This document shows positions 7,572 through 17,003 of a DNA stretch of 64,000 nucleotides, piece after piece. The DNA lies in the NCBI RefSeq assembly GCF_002019605.1, contig NZ_KV917368.1:3796519-3860518 (forward strand), given 5' to 3'. Numbering within the stretch: position 1 is the stretch's first letter; every line of letters begins with the position of its first letter. This DNA comes from Alkalihalobacterium alkalinitrilicum (lineage in GTDB: Bacteria > Bacillota > Bacilli > Bacillales > Bacillaceae_F). The notes beneath the pieces were generated by a model. It was not told the origin of the DNA and did not search any database. It saw only the letters and a list, made by a program, of their open reading frames with translations. The position numbers were made by a program, and so were the translations under genes.

Positions 7572-9044
7572 TTAATTTGTATTTACTTGTAATTGTTCAT
7601 ACCCTTCTTTTTCTGCATGACCTAATAAGTATAGGAAAGCAAAGGCGGGGATACGGATAATTTTTGTACTTGTCTCGTGCTTTGTCATTCCATAATCATC
7701 GTCGTTACGGGTAACAATGATTGCCCCTTTCGTTTGTTTGTCATTTGCCCATTCTACAATCGCTTCATTTTTAGAAATAGTAGAGTTTTGTCTGTATTTC
7801 ACTTCAATAATCGTTCTACCAAACGGGAAAGATACAATAATGTCAATTTCCTTTTGGGTTTTTGCATCTCGAAAATAGCCGATAGTAGGGTGTTGGTCGT
7901 AAAAGAATGTATGGATATGTTTGTATACAGCAGTTTCAATAATGGTTCCCATTTCTAATGGATCGGTTAAAACTTCCTCTCCCAACATGAGAACAGCGTT
8001 TCGAATAGCAGGATCAGCCAAATAGATTTTTGGTTTCGATTTTAAAATTTTCTTCCCTTTTAGTTCAAAAGGTTTACTCATATAAATTAAGTTGGCGTGT
8101 TCAAGAAGCTCTAAGTAATTACTAATGGTTGGTCTAGAAACGCCAATTTCTTTGGCAATGGTTTCCATAACAACAATATTTCCACTTGTCATACACAAAT
8201 ACAAGAAAATCTTCTCGAATTCAGATACATTACGTATATTAAATAAAGAGACAATATCACGCTTGATGACTTTATCGACTACATCTTCTCGAATGATTTT
8301 TTGAGCGAATGGAATATCATGTGTCTTTGCTACTTCTGGAAAACCACCAATTAAGAGATATTGGTGAAAGTGTTTCTGCAATGGCTGTAAGGCAAGCATT
8401 ATAGCAGTTAAATCAATTTCAGATAATTGACTTAATTGAGTTGGTTTAATATTTTGTGGTAGTTTTGGTTGAGTTGCACCAATCAATTCTATATATTCAT
8501 AAAAGGAGAGCGTTGGTATTTTAATCTGTGTCCACCTTCCAACACCGCTTTCACTCATTTTTGAAACGAGTATAGGACTTGCTGAACCTGTCGCCATTAT
8601 TTTATAAGAAGGGTGCTGATCGTATAATGTTTTTAGCCATGTATCCCAATCTGTGGCGTACTGTATTTCATCAAAAAATAAAAATAAATCTTCTGATCCC
8701 TGAGAAATATTATTCTCAAACACTTCAAGAATATCGCCAATCTCACATAATTTAAGCATAGGATGATCAAATGAAATATACAAAATTTGTTTAGGTGAAG
8801 AATGTTCAAGTATATCACCAATCATTTGGTACATAATCGTGGTTTTTCCTACACGCCTTGGTCCAGACAAGATGACTTCACGTCTGATTTCTGTATGATA
8901 AAAATACTTTTTCGCTTCATAAAATGCTAATCGTTTGACAGGTTTTATAAAGTCACGAGGAATTTGTCCGCTATTCCACCAAGGGTTGAAACCTAATAAA
9001 ACTTTTAATATTTTTTCTTGAGATATAAAGGACACCAAAATCAC
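7572..9044 (-). CDS. AAA_14/DUF4143 ATP-binding protein
   Basis: 490 residues. The Walker A motif GPRRVGKTT (61-69) and Walker B LFLFFDEIQ (120-128) form an AAA-type ATPase. GSASPILVSK follows as the sensor region, then a winged-helix-like stretch (IAKEIGVSRPTISNYLELLE, ~310-330). The C-terminal DUF4143 part has EIDIIVSFPFGRTIIEVKYR, a PD-(D/E)xK nuclease-like signature (~405-425). Such proteins are common, mobile, and of unknown function; some resemble toxin or defence ATPases. The gene stands alone in an AT-rich context between two copies of a dispersed repeat. No partner gene is adjacent. Confidence 0.85.
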   Translation of the reverse strand: MILVSFISQEKILKVLLGFNPWWNSGQIPRDFIKPVKRLAFYEAKKYFYHTEIRREVILSGPRRVGKTTIMYQMIGDILEHSSPKQILYISFDHPMLKLCEIGDILEVFENNISQGSEDLFLFFDEIQYATDWDTWLKTLYDQHPSYKIMATGSASPILVSKMSESGVGRWTQIKIPTLSFYEYIELIGATQPKLPQNIKPTQLSQLSEIDLTAIMLALQPLQKHFHQYLLIGGFPEVAKTHDIPFAQKIIREDVVDKVIKRDIVSLFNIRNVSEFEKIFLYLCMTSGNIVVMETIAKEIGVSRPTISNYLELLEHANLIYMSKPFELKGKKILKSKPKIYLADPAIRNAVLMLGEEVLTDPLEMGTIIETAVYKHIHTFFYDQHPTIGYFRDAKTQKEIDIIVSFPFGRTIIEVKYRQNSTISKNEAIVEWANDKQTKGAIIVTRNDDDYGMTKHETSTKIIRIPAFAFLYLLGHAEKEGYEQLQVNTN

Positions 9045-9167
9045 CCCTTCAACAAACTTAATTATATTTTATACTTATTTAGTAAAATTTTAAAGTATAC
9101 TTTATATTTTTACCGAAAAAACTAAAATATAAACCAAAAAGCAAAGAAAACAGCATAGGTAAGTTGA

Positions 9168-9232
9168 TTTTACCAATGCCGTTTTTGCCTCTTAAATAAC
9201 CACGGTGAACCGTATCATAAGTAAAAGAAAGT
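9168..9232 (-). repeat. Dispersed ~50-base repeat, copy B
   Basis: GTTTTTGCCTCTTAAATAAC and the following CACGGTGAACCGTATCATAA match copies A and C. On the minus strand it reads SFTYDTVHRGYLRGKN, nearly the same as copy C (SFTYDTVHRDYLGGKK). Confidence 0.8.
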
Positions 9233-9245
9233 TTCTTTGTGTAAT

Positions 9246-9277
9246 TAAAGCCGGCTGCGATCAGCAGTCGGCTTTAT
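9246..9277. terminator. Hairpin terminator
   Basis: TAAAGCCGGCTGC pairs with GCAGTCGGCTTTA around GATCA. No intact gene ends directly on it; the nearest minus-strand stop is at 9358. Confidence 0.7.
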
Positions 9278-9357
9278 ATTTATATCCAATTGCAATTATC
9301 GAATCACTGATTTATCGGGAAATCTCATTGTTTTTTATATTCTCTGCAAACAGGTTT

Positions 9358-10386
9358 TTAAACAAAACCTTCTAGTACAATTTTACCAATCGTCCTATTG
9401 CTCTCCAAAAATTTGTGGGCTTGACGGAGATTTTCTGCTGAGATCGGTCCAAGGACTTCGGCCAGTGTTGTCTTTAATTTTTGATGGTCCACAGCATCAG
9501 CAATACGATTAAGCAATAGATGCTGCTCAATCATATCATCTGTCTCGTAAACAGGGCGAGTAAACATAAACTCCCACACGAAGGTGACGCTTTTTTGCTT
9601 AAGCAATTTGAGGTCCAGCGGAGAGGCTGGATCATCAATTGCGCACACAACTCCTTGCGGAGAAATAGCTTCGCTAATACCGGCCCAGTGTTTTTCCAAA
9701 GCATTCAGGCAAAAAATGTACGGAACGTTTGTAAATCCAATTGCTTGAAGTTGTGGAAGGAGCGGGTCATGGTGATTAATGGTATAGTCCGCTCCCATTG
9801 ATTTAACCCAGCTAACAGTTTCCGATCTGGAAGCAGTCCCGATTACAGTAAGCCCCGCTTGTTTTGCAAGCTGAGTGGCAATGGAACCTACACCCCCGGC
9901 TGCACCAATGATCAGCAGAGCCTTTCCTTTGTTAGGGCCTGGATCTTGGGAAATAGACATTCGGGTAAATAACGCTTCCCAAGCTGTAATTGAGGTTAGG
10001 GGAAGAGCTGCGGCTTCCACAAAACTTAAGGAACCAGGTTTGCGCCCAACGATTCGTTCATCGACCAGATGGTATTCACTGTTTCCGCCTTGTCGTGCAA
10101 TACTGCCAGCATAAAAAACTTCATCTCCCGGACGAAACAATGAACAGTCCGGCCCTGTCTCTTCGACGACTCCTGCTACATCCCAACCTAGAATTTTAGG
10201 AACTTCCTCAACTCTTTCCTTAGGAGCTCGTACCTTTGTATCAACAGGATTGACCGATATGGCCGCAACTTTGACCAAAATGTCACGACCCGTTGCTTTT
10301 GGTTTTTCTACAACTACGTCCACCAGGCTTTGGGGATTGTCAATTGGAAGGTAACGAGTTAATCCTACCGCCTTCATTGTATTCAT
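9358..10386 (-). CDS. Zinc-type alcohol dehydrogenase-like/quinone oxidoreductase family protein
   Basis: About 342 residues of the medium-chain dehydrogenase superfamily. A GroES-like domain (ISVNPVDTK, GWDVAGVVEE, FRPGDEVFYAG) is followed by a Rossmann domain with GAAGGVGSIATQLAK, the NADPH-binding motif. The catalytic and structural zinc ligands are absent, as in quinone-oxidoreductase-like members (adh_fam_1 type). It probably reduces quinones or enones with NADPH. I chose the ATG at 10386 (MNTMKAVGLT) because the AAGGAAAGGATG ribosome site is correctly spaced from it and touches the earlier ATG at 10398. Confidence 0.88.
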   Translation of the reverse strand: MNTMKAVGLTRYLPIDNPQSLVDVVVEKPKATGRDILVKVAAISVNPVDTKVRAPKERVEEVPKILGWDVAGVVEETGPDCSLFRPGDEVFYAGSIARQGGNSEYHLVDERIVGRKPGSLSFVEAAALPLTSITAWEALFTRMSISQDPGPNKGKALLIIGAAGGVGSIATQLAKQAGLTVIGTASRSETVSWVKSMGADYTINHHDPLLPQLQAIGFTNVPYIFCLNALEKHWAGISEAISPQGVVCAIDDPASPLDLKLLKQKSVTFVWEFMFTRPVYETDDMIEQHLLLNRIADAVDHQKLKTTLAEVLGPISAENLRQAHKFLESNRTIGKIVLEGFV

Positions 10387-10513
10387 GATGAACCACATCC
10401 TTTCCTTATTAGTATACCCGTTATTAGTAATGGCTTAAAATAATTACTATTAGCCTATAGTTTCTAAGCATCAGTGAAATTTAGTGTTAATATGTGAATG
10501 AGGTGTTAATAGT

Positions 10514-10767
10514 ATGGAAGATATAACCTTAAGTTCACTGCTGGACGTCATTGGTGAATTATTTTCGGATACAAAAGAATATATCTACTATCGGCCAAGT
10601 AAACGAATTGATTTGAAAATTAGCGCCGGAGATCCTATAAAGGAACGATTGCCCATAAAGCAATGGTGACGAAGCAAAAGGTCTCAGAGTTTTTTAACAG
10701 GGATATTTTTGGTATTCCTTATCTTGGAACGGCCGTACCATTTTTATATAATGAAAATCTTGAGTAG
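10514..10767 (+). pseudogene. Sensor domain of a soluble chemoreceptor, frameshifted and truncated
   Basis: From the ATG at 10514: ITLSSLLDVIGELFSDTKEY, then IYYRPSKRIDLKISAGDPIK, a pattern resembling the N-terminal sensory region of YfmS-like soluble methyl-accepting proteins. A one-base deletion near 10645 ends the frame at 10669. The next frame continues as TIAHKAMVTKQKVSEFF, DIFGIPYLGTAVPFLYNEN and stops at 10767. The signalling domain is missing. A further short frame at 10807-10911 (KEDTAIGLYEDGILN) is unrecognised. The family assignment is from memory of the pattern. Confidence 0.6.
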
Positions 10768-11157
10768 GGGCATCGTCTTTTTATTTTGCTAAAGGAGAGA
10801 TGTCATTTGAAAAAATCAGCTGTTAAAGAAGATACGGCAATAGGTCTGTACGAAGATGGAATATTAAACAAGACCGATACCTTGTATCAAATAGAGAAGT
10901 GTATAAGCTAAAAATAATGGAATAAGTTCAAAGATGGAGTGGCGGAACCGTCGAAAAAACCTGTTATTTGCAGGTTTTTTAGTGGTCTTTTTTAAGATGG
11001 AAGCATTTAGCCGTATCTCCTTCGAAACAAATCATTTGATTTGGAAGGACCAGATGGCTAATCTATTAATATCGGGAATTACCGATTTGGCATGATGCTT
11101 TCAGATCATCTATCCAGCTTCCATTGGGATAGTGATAATTGATATAGAAAGAGGCAA
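10768..11157. other. Mostly gene-free stretch
   Basis: It contains the 10807-10911 scrap, a terminator at 10954-10983 and the upstream region of the ArsR-type gene. No other gene was recognised. Confidence 0.5.
10954..10983 (+). terminator. Rho-independent terminator
   Basis: AAAAAACCTG pairs with CAGGTTTTTT around TTATTTG. Confidence 0.85.
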
Positions 11158-11505
11158 ATGACATTGAAGCAGGAATCGGAACGCTTAAATGATGAACAAG
11201 CCGTTGAAATTTTTAAGGCATTGTCGAACCAGACGAGGGTGAGCATTCTTCAAATGTTAAAAGATCCCGACAGTCATTTTTCACCGCAAGCCCATATTAT
11301 TGCTGATGAAGGATTTGAAGGCGGGGTTTGCGTAGGGGATATCCGAAGCAAGGCGGGGATTTCGCAATCCACTACTTCACAGTATTTATCGATTTTGCTG
11401 CAAAGCGGACTTGTTGAAATAAAGCGAATCGGACAATGGACATATTATCGCCGTAATGAGGAGACGATTAAAAAGTTCGAAAAATACATTGGTACAAAAA
11501 TATAA
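11158..11505 (+). CDS. ArsR family winged-helix regulator
   Basis: 115 residues. KALSNQTRVSILQMLKD begins the winged helix, GGVCVGDIRSKAGISQSTTS is the recognition part, and LLQSGLVEIKRIGQWTYYRR is the wing, as in ArsR/SmtB repressors. A 35-residue insertion between helices (DSHFSPQAHIIADEGFEGG) is longer than in classical ArsR. No metal-binding ELCVCDL motif is visible, though a Cys lies at ~60. It ends ten bases before a GTG that would start the damaged luciferase-like gene, and the whole cassette (11158-14558) is probably under its control. Confidence 0.87.
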   Translation: MTLKQESERLNDEQAVEIFKALSNQTRVSILQMLKDPDSHFSPQAHIIADEGFEGGVCVGDIRSKAGISQSTTSQYLSILLQSGLVEIKRIGQWTYYRRNEETIKKFEKYIGTKI

Positions 11506-11566
11506 GGAGAATTGAAGTGAGTTTATTACAGCATCGAGCATATAACAGGTTGTACCAAAGGATAAA

Positions 11567-12397
11567 ATGACGCTTGGTTTCGCGGCATTGTGGCTTCGGG
11601 ACGTTACGATTCAGAATTTGAATATTGATGATAATGGTCAAATGTTTGATGTATGGATTTATTTAACCTATCTTGCGGCCCATACCAAGGATATTGCACT
11701 TGGGACGGCTAGTGTGGTCCTCCCTCTGCGCCACCCTGTCAGAGTTGCAAAGGAAGCATCATCTATTGACCAGTTGTTTCCCGAACGGCTGATCATGGGA
11801 GTGGCTTCAGGAGACCGCGATAAAGATTTCACAGCTTTGGGAATATCCAAGCTCGAAAGTGGAAGGCTGTTTAAAAAGAATTATGCATTCCTTGAACGGC
11901 TATTAAAGGAGGACAGTCCGACAATCAACAGCGATTTAGGCGTCATCGATGGAACGGATATGAGAATGATCCCCAAGCCTTTTTCCTCGATTCCGACCAT
12001 GGTGACAGGATTCAGCAATCAATCGATTGAATGGATCGCCCAGAATGGGGACGGCTGGATCCATTACCCGAGGGCTATCCCACAACAAACTCAATTGATT
12101 AACGAGTATCGCGAGTTGTCGGAAATTCACGCCCCAGGAGTGTTTAAACCTTTCACTCAGACTTTATTTATTGATTTATCGGAAAATCCCGATGCGTTAC
12201 CTGTTCCGATTCCTTTAGGATTTCGTGTAGGACGCAAACAGTTATTAGAAATTTTATATCAATTTCAATCCATTGGTGTCAATCACCTGGCTTTTGTTTT
12301 GTATTTTTCAAAGCGCCCTCCCGAGGAAGTCATACAGGAGCTTGGAGAGTTTGTGTTGCCTTACTTTCCGACTCATGAAATTCCAGTAGGAGATTAG
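11567..12397 (+). CDS. LLM flavin oxidoreductase (copy 2) with damaged N terminus
   Basis: 276 residues of a luciferase-fold oxidoreductase. Landmarks are GFAALWLRDV, IALGTASVVLPLRHPVRVA, DQLFPERLIMGVASGDR, GWIHYPRA. The likely original start is GTG 11517 (RBS TAAGGAGAATTGAA), giving VSLLQHRAYNRLYQRIK before a TGA in that frame. The rest continues one frame over as DKMTLG and then jumps straight to FAALW. Family members normally have ~35 residues (first strand and helix) between MTLG and GFAALW. The gene thus has both a frameshift and a short deletion; an internal start at 11567 would make a shortened barrel of doubtful activity. It could be counted as a pseudogene. Confidence 0.75.
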   Translation: MTLGFAALWLRDVTIQNLNIDDNGQMFDVWIYLTYLAAHTKDIALGTASVVLPLRHPVRVAKEASSIDQLFPERLIMGVASGDRDKDFTALGISKLESGRLFKKNYAFLERLLKEDSPTINSDLGVIDGTDMRMIPKPFSSIPTMVTGFSNQSIEWIAQNGDGWIHYPRAIPQQTQLINEYRELSEIHAPGVFKPFTQTLFIDLSENPDALPVPIPLGFRVGRKQLLEILYQFQSIGVNHLAFVLYFSKRPPEEVIQELGEFVLPYFPTHEIPVGD

Positions 12398-12434
12398 TTT
12401 TTAATAAAATTGGATAAGGGAAGAAGATGAACTT

Positions 12435-13457
12435 ATGTCTAAACATGCAATTAAACTAAACGAAATTCCATTCTCAGTGCTGGATCTTGCACCGATAACA
12501 GCCAGAAGTACTCCTGCAGATTCTTTCCGCCACACATTGGAACTCGCACAGCATGCTGAAAAACTTGGTTACAACCGTTTTTGGCTTGCTGAACATCATA
12601 ATATGCCGTTCATCGCCAGTTCCGCCACTTCGGTGGTGATGTCCCATGTGGCAGCCGGTACATCAAAAATCCGGATTGGTTCAGGAGGAATCATGCTGCC
12701 GAATCACGCTCCGCTCGTCATCGCTGAGCAGTTTGGCACTCTTGAATCCTTATATCCTGGGCGAATTGACCTTGGTCTGGGGCGGGCACCCGGTACAGAT
12801 CAGGGGACTGCTCGTGCATTGAGACGCGACTTGGGAAGTACCGGAGATGACTTTCCTGAGCAATTAGCGGAACTCCGCGGTTACTTTGATCCATCCTTGG
12901 CACAAGGAAACCTAATAAAAGCGATTCCAGGTGAAGGTTTGAATATTCCAATCTGGCTGCTGGGTTCAAGCGGCTTCAGTGCGCAGCTGGCCGGAGAACT
13001 GGGTTTGCCATTCGCATTTGCCGCCCATTTCTCGCCACTTAACACTCTGGGTGCTCTACAGATCTATCGCAAGGCGTTTAAGCCTTCGAATGTTCTCGAT
13101 AATCCGTATGCGATGGTGGCATTGAATATCATTGCAGCAGAAACGGATAAAGAGGCAAAACTCCTTTTCACAACCCTGCAGCAGCAATTTTTGAATCTGA
13201 TGAGCGGAAACCTTACACAGCTTCAACCACCGGTAGATGACATATCCGAAGTGGCCAGCAGCTACCAATTAAAGGCTCTCGAGCAGCAATTAGGCACATC
13301 GATTGTTGGCAGCCAGCAGACGATAAAGGACAAGCTGCATACATTTTTGGAGGAGAGCCAGGCTGATGAAATCATGGCCATTGCCCAAGTTTACGACCAC
13401 AAAGCTCGCCTGCATTCATACGATCTTCTGGCAGAAATTACAAAAAGCAGAAGGTGA
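12435..13457 (+). CDS. LLM class flavin-dependent oxidoreductase (copy 2)
   Basis: 340 residues, with the same family features as the copy at 632-1654 ([33 protein letters not shown]). Only isolated silent or single changes occur over the first ~250 codons, then a patch of many differences from ~265 to the end ([20 protein letters not shown]). It lies 37 bases after the damaged oxidoreductase and upstream of the HesB-like gene, probably in one transcript starting near the ArsR-type regulator. The substrate cannot be predicted from sequence. Confidence 0.9.
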   Translation: MSKHAIKLNEIPFSVLDLAPITARSTPADSFRHTLELAQHAEKLGYNRFWLAEHHNMPFIASSATSVVMSHVAAGTSKIRIGSGGIMLPNHAPLVIAEQFGTLESLYPGRIDLGLGRAPGTDQGTARALRRDLGSTGDDFPEQLAELRGYFDPSLAQGNLIKAIPGEGLNIPIWLLGSSGFSAQLAGELGLPFAFAAHFSPLNTLGALQIYRKAFKPSNVLDNPYAMVALNIIAAETDKEAKLLFTTLQQQFLNLMSGNLTQLQPPVDDISEVASSYQLKALEQQLGTSIVGSQQTIKDKLHTFLEESQADEIMAIAQVYDHKARLHSYDLLAEITKSRR

Positions 13458-13599
13458 AAAGGAGGACATCAGCAAGGAAATCTTCTTTGATGATTTTTTA
13501 AGACATTGAATATGGATAAAACCGTAGATCAGGTTATAAGGTTGTTTACAGGATTCCTTAATTAAAAAGAAAAAAGTTGTTAGAATAGGAGATAATGAT

Positions 13600-13899
13600 A
13601 TGAACTGTAAAATTAACCGAAATGCTGCTAAAGTGCTGAAACAAATGTTAGAAAGTGAAGAGGCTGAAGGGAAAATGGTTCGTGTGTACGTTACACTAGA
13701 GCATGGGGACCATGCCCATTATGATGTAAAACTTGATACGCCCACGGACCATGATGAAATTGTGAAAACAGACAAAGGCATTGATGTTTTACTTGATAAA
13801 AGGGAACCGTTTTTAGATGGGGTTTGGATCAAGTATTTCTATGTGCCGCAAGCAGGATTTGACATCACGAATTCTTCCAAAGGGCATCACCATCATTAA
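13600..13899 (+). CDS. HesB/IscA-like family protein (copy 2)
   Basis: 99 residues, the same protein as 1798-2097 apart from three positions in VYVTLEHGDH. It has a HesB-like fold pattern without the scaffold cysteines and ends in GHHHH. RBS AGGAGATAATGAT precedes the start. It may assist a metal- or flavin-dependent function of the neighbouring oxidoreductases, but nothing in the sequence proves it. Confidence 0.75.
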   Translation: MNCKINRNAAKVLKQMLESEEAEGKMVRVYVTLEHGDHAHYDVKLDTPTDHDEIVKTDKGIDVLLDKREPFLDGVWIKYFYVPQAGFDITNSSKGHHHH

Positions 13900-14042
13900 A
13901 CACGTGACAGAGCGATACTAAATGTTTTTATATCCTCATATATCTAGCAGTAACATATACTAAACACGGTAGATTACTTGTATTTATTGTGATAAATGAG
14001 AATAATACCAACGATGCTTTTACAAATTCAAGGGGGCTTATC

Positions 14043-14558
14043 ATGATGAGCAAAAAAATCGCTACACTAATAACAGACTTATTTGAAGATGTAGAATTCA
14101 CAGAACCAGCACAGGCATTTAAAGATGCCGGTCATCAAGTGATCACAATCGACATACAGGCTGGAAAAGATATTACTGGTAAAAAAGGTGAAACAGTAAA
14201 AATAGATAAAGGAATCGGGGAAGTTAATCCTCAAGACTTTAATGCTTTACTAATCCCTGGCGGCTTCTCTCCTGATTTATTACGTGAAGATGACCGTTTT
14301 GGTGAATTCGCAAAAGCATTTATACAAGAAGGTAAACCTGTTTTTGCCATTTGCCATGGTCCACAAGTATTAATTGATACAGACCTATTAAAAGGCGTCG
14401 ACATAACAGGTTTCAAATCAATAAGGAACGATCTCAAAAATGCAGGTGCTAACTACAAAGATGAAGAAGTTGTGGTAAGCAATAATATTGTAACAAGCCG
14501 TGTTCCGGATGACATTCCTGCCTTTAATCGTGAATCCTTAAAATTATTAGCTGAATAA
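14043..14558 (+). CDS. yfkM: DJ-1/PfpI family protein, YfkM-like general stress protein
   Basis: 171 residues, a class I glutamine-amidotransferase-like fold. ITDLFEDVEFTEPAQAF begins the domain. FNALLIPGGFSPD and FAICHGPQVLI hold the nucleophile-elbow Cys (~104) and adjacent His of PfpI/DJ-1 proteins. The B. subtilis relative YfkM is a sigma-B-dependent general stress protein; members are deglycases or chaperone-like, with no proven protease activity here. I chose the ATG at 14043 because the GGGGG ribosome site is eight bases upstream. An in-frame open stretch extends to 13989 but has no RBS. A truncated copy of the 5' end is at 2241. Confidence 0.88.
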   Translation: MMSKKIATLITDLFEDVEFTEPAQAFKDAGHQVITIDIQAGKDITGKKGETVKIDKGIGEVNPQDFNALLIPGGFSPDLLREDDRFGEFAKAFIQEGKPVFAICHGPQVLIDTDLLKGVDITGFKSIRNDLKNAGANYKDEEVVVSNNIVTSRVPDDIPAFNRESLKLLAE

Positions 14559-14643
14559 TAGGTACTGAATAGTATCGTTTTAGAAATAAATTTTACAATG
14601 AATGATCAATACAAAAAAGGTTTTAAGAAGGAAGGGTTTTACT

Positions 14644-14805
14644 ATGTCATTAATGGTAAACGAGTAGTTCAACGGCATTGCACAACAGCTCCCCGTTGGA
14701 CGGATTGCAAAGCCGGACATAGCTGAAACCTATGTATACCTTGCTAAAAATGGTTTTACTACTGGGACGGCTGTTCTTATTGGTGGTGGAGCTCACTTAG
14801 TATAA
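14644..14805 (+). pseudogene. C-terminal remnant of an SDR oxidoreductase
   Basis: After an ATG and an in-frame TAG (14665) the frame reads GIAQQLPVGRIAKPDIAETY, then YLAKNGFTTGTAVLIGGG, the typical C-terminal end of short-chain dehydrogenases (FxTGxxLxxDGG). The Rossmann and catalytic parts are missing. Confidence 0.75.
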
Positions 14806-14980
14806 TGGCCTAAATGGATGTTGAACCGAAACTTACCACCCTACCAAGCAGCAGTTCTAACTAAAATAGAAATAAGGTAAGAATAGAGTGATTTACTGGT
14901 GGCAATACTACAAAAGAGTATTGGCGCCTTTTTTGTTCATTAGGTACATAAAAAAATACAAAAGGAAGTGTTGATTTTTA

Positions 14981-15880
14981 ATGAGTGTACAGGACGAAAA
15001 TAAAGTAACAAAAATAAAAAATTCCCTTGAAAGTCGTGTAGTTACATTGCCTGATGGAACTTCTCTACCAAGAATAGGACAAGGAACTTGGTACATGGGA
15101 GAAAATCCTCAAATGAGAGAAAGGGAAATCAAAGCTTTACAACTCGGAATAGAATTAGGCATGAAACTAATAGATACGGCGGAAATGTATGGTGATGGCG
15201 ATTCTGAACGCTTAGTAGGTGAAGCAATTAAAGGACGTAGAGATGACGTCTTTTTAGTATCAAAGGTGTATCCTCATCATGCAGGATTAGATATGATTGC
15301 CAAAGCGTGTGAAAACAGTCTAAAAAGGCTGGGAACCGATCATCTTGATTTGTACCTTTTACACTGGCGAGGACGTGTGCCATTAGCAGAAACCATTGAA
15401 GGAATGGAAAAGCTACGCAAGGAAGAAAAAATAGTAAGGTGGGGAGTCTCCAATTTTGATACCGATGATATGAAAGAGTTATGGAACACCACTGGCGGAA
15501 AAAATTGTATGACTAATCAAGTGTTATATCATCTTGGTTCAAGGGGTATAGATTATGATCTCTTACCATGGCAGCGAGAACATCACATGCCTATTATGGC
15601 ATATAGCCCGCTAGCTCAAGGAGGTTCATTAAGAAGACAATTGTTAACGGATCCAACCATTAAAGAGATTGCAGAAAAATACGCTGTACAACCCTTACAA
15701 ATTGCTCTCGCTTGGACAATCCGTTCTAACAATTGTCTAGCTATTCCAAAAGCTGTTCAAGAAGAACATGTACTAGCAAATGCAAAAGCTACTATAATTG
15801 AATTAACAAAAGAGGATTTAAATAGACTTGATGAAGTATTTCCGCAACCGACTAGAAAAATGCCTTTGGACATTATATAG
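14981..15880 (+). CDS. Aldo/keto reductase
   Basis: 299 residues. The catalytic tetrad is visible: Asp65 (LIDTAEMYG), Tyr70, Lys95 (FLVSKVYPHH) and His128 (LYLLHWRG). IPKAVQEEHVLANAKA near the C terminus is the NADPH-binding region of the AKR superfamily. It reduces aldehydes or ketones with NADPH; the substrate is unknown. An AAAAGGAAGTG ribosome site lies upstream of the ATG. The gene is complete, in contrast to the broken genes on both sides. Confidence 0.9.
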   Translation: MSVQDENKVTKIKNSLESRVVTLPDGTSLPRIGQGTWYMGENPQMREREIKALQLGIELGMKLIDTAEMYGDGDSERLVGEAIKGRRDDVFLVSKVYPHHAGLDMIAKACENSLKRLGTDHLDLYLLHWRGRVPLAETIEGMEKLRKEEKIVRWGVSNFDTDDMKELWNTTGGKNCMTNQVLYHLGSRGIDYDLLPWQREHHMPIMAYSPLAQGGSLRRQLLTDPTIKEIAEKYAVQPLQIALAWTIRSNNCLAIPKAVQEEHVLANAKATIIELTKEDLNRLDEVFPQPTRKMPLDII

Positions 15881-15919
15881 AAATTTTAGAGGATAGACAA
15901 AGAGAGAGGGGATTGAATG

Positions 15920-16366
15920 TGTATGTCAACAGAGGTATTGGAAGATTTACTCCAGATGCAGCTAAAACCGCTTGTATGAAAATTAGCTTCTATCTTATCC
16001 AATGCAAAGCAACTTAAATACAAACTCCTTGTGGTCAGTCGATTTCAATATCTGAAGCACATACAATAATGGAAATTCAGTTAAATCAGGAAGTTACACA
16101 ATCAGATTTAACGCAGATACTAAATTTAGAAAAAAGTACAGTAAGTCGTTTAGTTCAACAGTTGGAGAAGAAAGATTGGTTAAAACGTAAAATAAGTCCA
16201 AAAGACCAGCGAATGAAAATACTGAGATTAACTGAAAAGGGACAAAAAATATGCGCAACGCTTGGAAACCTCTCGAATAGAAAAGTTTAATAGTATATTA
16301 GCTAATATACTTGAAAATAGGCATAAAGAAGTTATTCTTGCCCTGGAATTACTTATCCAAGCATAA
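15920..16366 (+). pseudogene. MarR family regulator, frameshifted
   Basis: The readable core is SEAHTIMEIQLNQEVTQSDL, LNLEKSTVSRLVQQLEKKDW, KDQRMKILRLTEKGQK, a MarR winged helix. The N-terminal part (STEVLEDLLQMQLKPL) ends in a stop, and further stops and shifts occur before ~16035. Near 16270 another shift separates the C-terminal helix ILALELLIQA-like tail (16290-16366). At least two frameshifts make it non-functional. It lies downstream of the aldo/keto reductase it may once have controlled. Confidence 0.75.
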
Positions 16367-16397
16367 CCCCAAGAAAAGATTAGTAGAGGAGTAGAAT

Positions 16398-16850
16398 ATG
16401 AATAGAACTATAATAATGTTAACCTTGTTAATTCCTTTTGCTCTAACAGGATGCTTTTCATCAACGGAAAAAGAAACTTCTAACGAGGCTGAAGTTGTAA
16501 CAAGCCCCTACGTAGAGCTAACAAGTCAAGAAATTAATGCCTTACCAGAAGGGAGGATACAAGCTTTACTTAATGGAGCAGGAGCTGGTTATGCTATGTC
16601 TGCTGAATTAAGAGCTATCCTTACCTTATGAACAAAAGAAAAAAACAGAAGAACTCTATAATAGGATGAAAGAAGAAGCACAGATGATTGGGGAACAAAT
16701 CGTCAATTTAGAACTTCAACTTGAAAATGCCTTTAGATCAAAGGCGATTACAAAAAAAGAGGTAGATAATATGACAAATCAAATTTCTATCTTAGATGGA
16801 AAATTAAGAAGTGTACATATAAAAGCACATATCGATATGTGTTTCTCACA
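16398..16850 (+). pseudogene. Lipoprotein with Spy/CpxP-like helix, internally deleted
   Basis: An intact start (AGAGGAGTAGAATATG) gives MNRTIIMLTLLIPFALTGCF, a lipoprotein signal with lipobox LTGC, then QEINALPEGRIQALLNGAGA and a stop at 16631. One frame over it resumes as EQKKKTEELYNRMKEEAQMI, GEQIVNLELQLENAFRSK, helical segments typical of Spy/CpxP-like or related metal-stress lipoproteins. It decays after HIKAHIDM. An internal deletion plus frameshift is likely. Confidence 0.65.
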
Positions 16851-17003
16851 ATTCACAATATTATTGAAACCTATCCTGATTAAAAGTGTATACCATACCC
16901 TTTTTATAGTTTTAATAAAAAGAGACAATATACTCTTTATTATGTCTCAGATATCTTTTAAATTTTTATCATCAATTTCAGGATGCTTTGATTGGATATA
17001 TAT

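Larger units (their letters stand above)
11804..14068. repeat. Large direct repeat, copy 2
   Basis: Matches 1-2266. This copy continues into an intact yfkM gene, so it is probably the original context and the copy at 1-2266 the truncated one. Confidence 0.97.
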
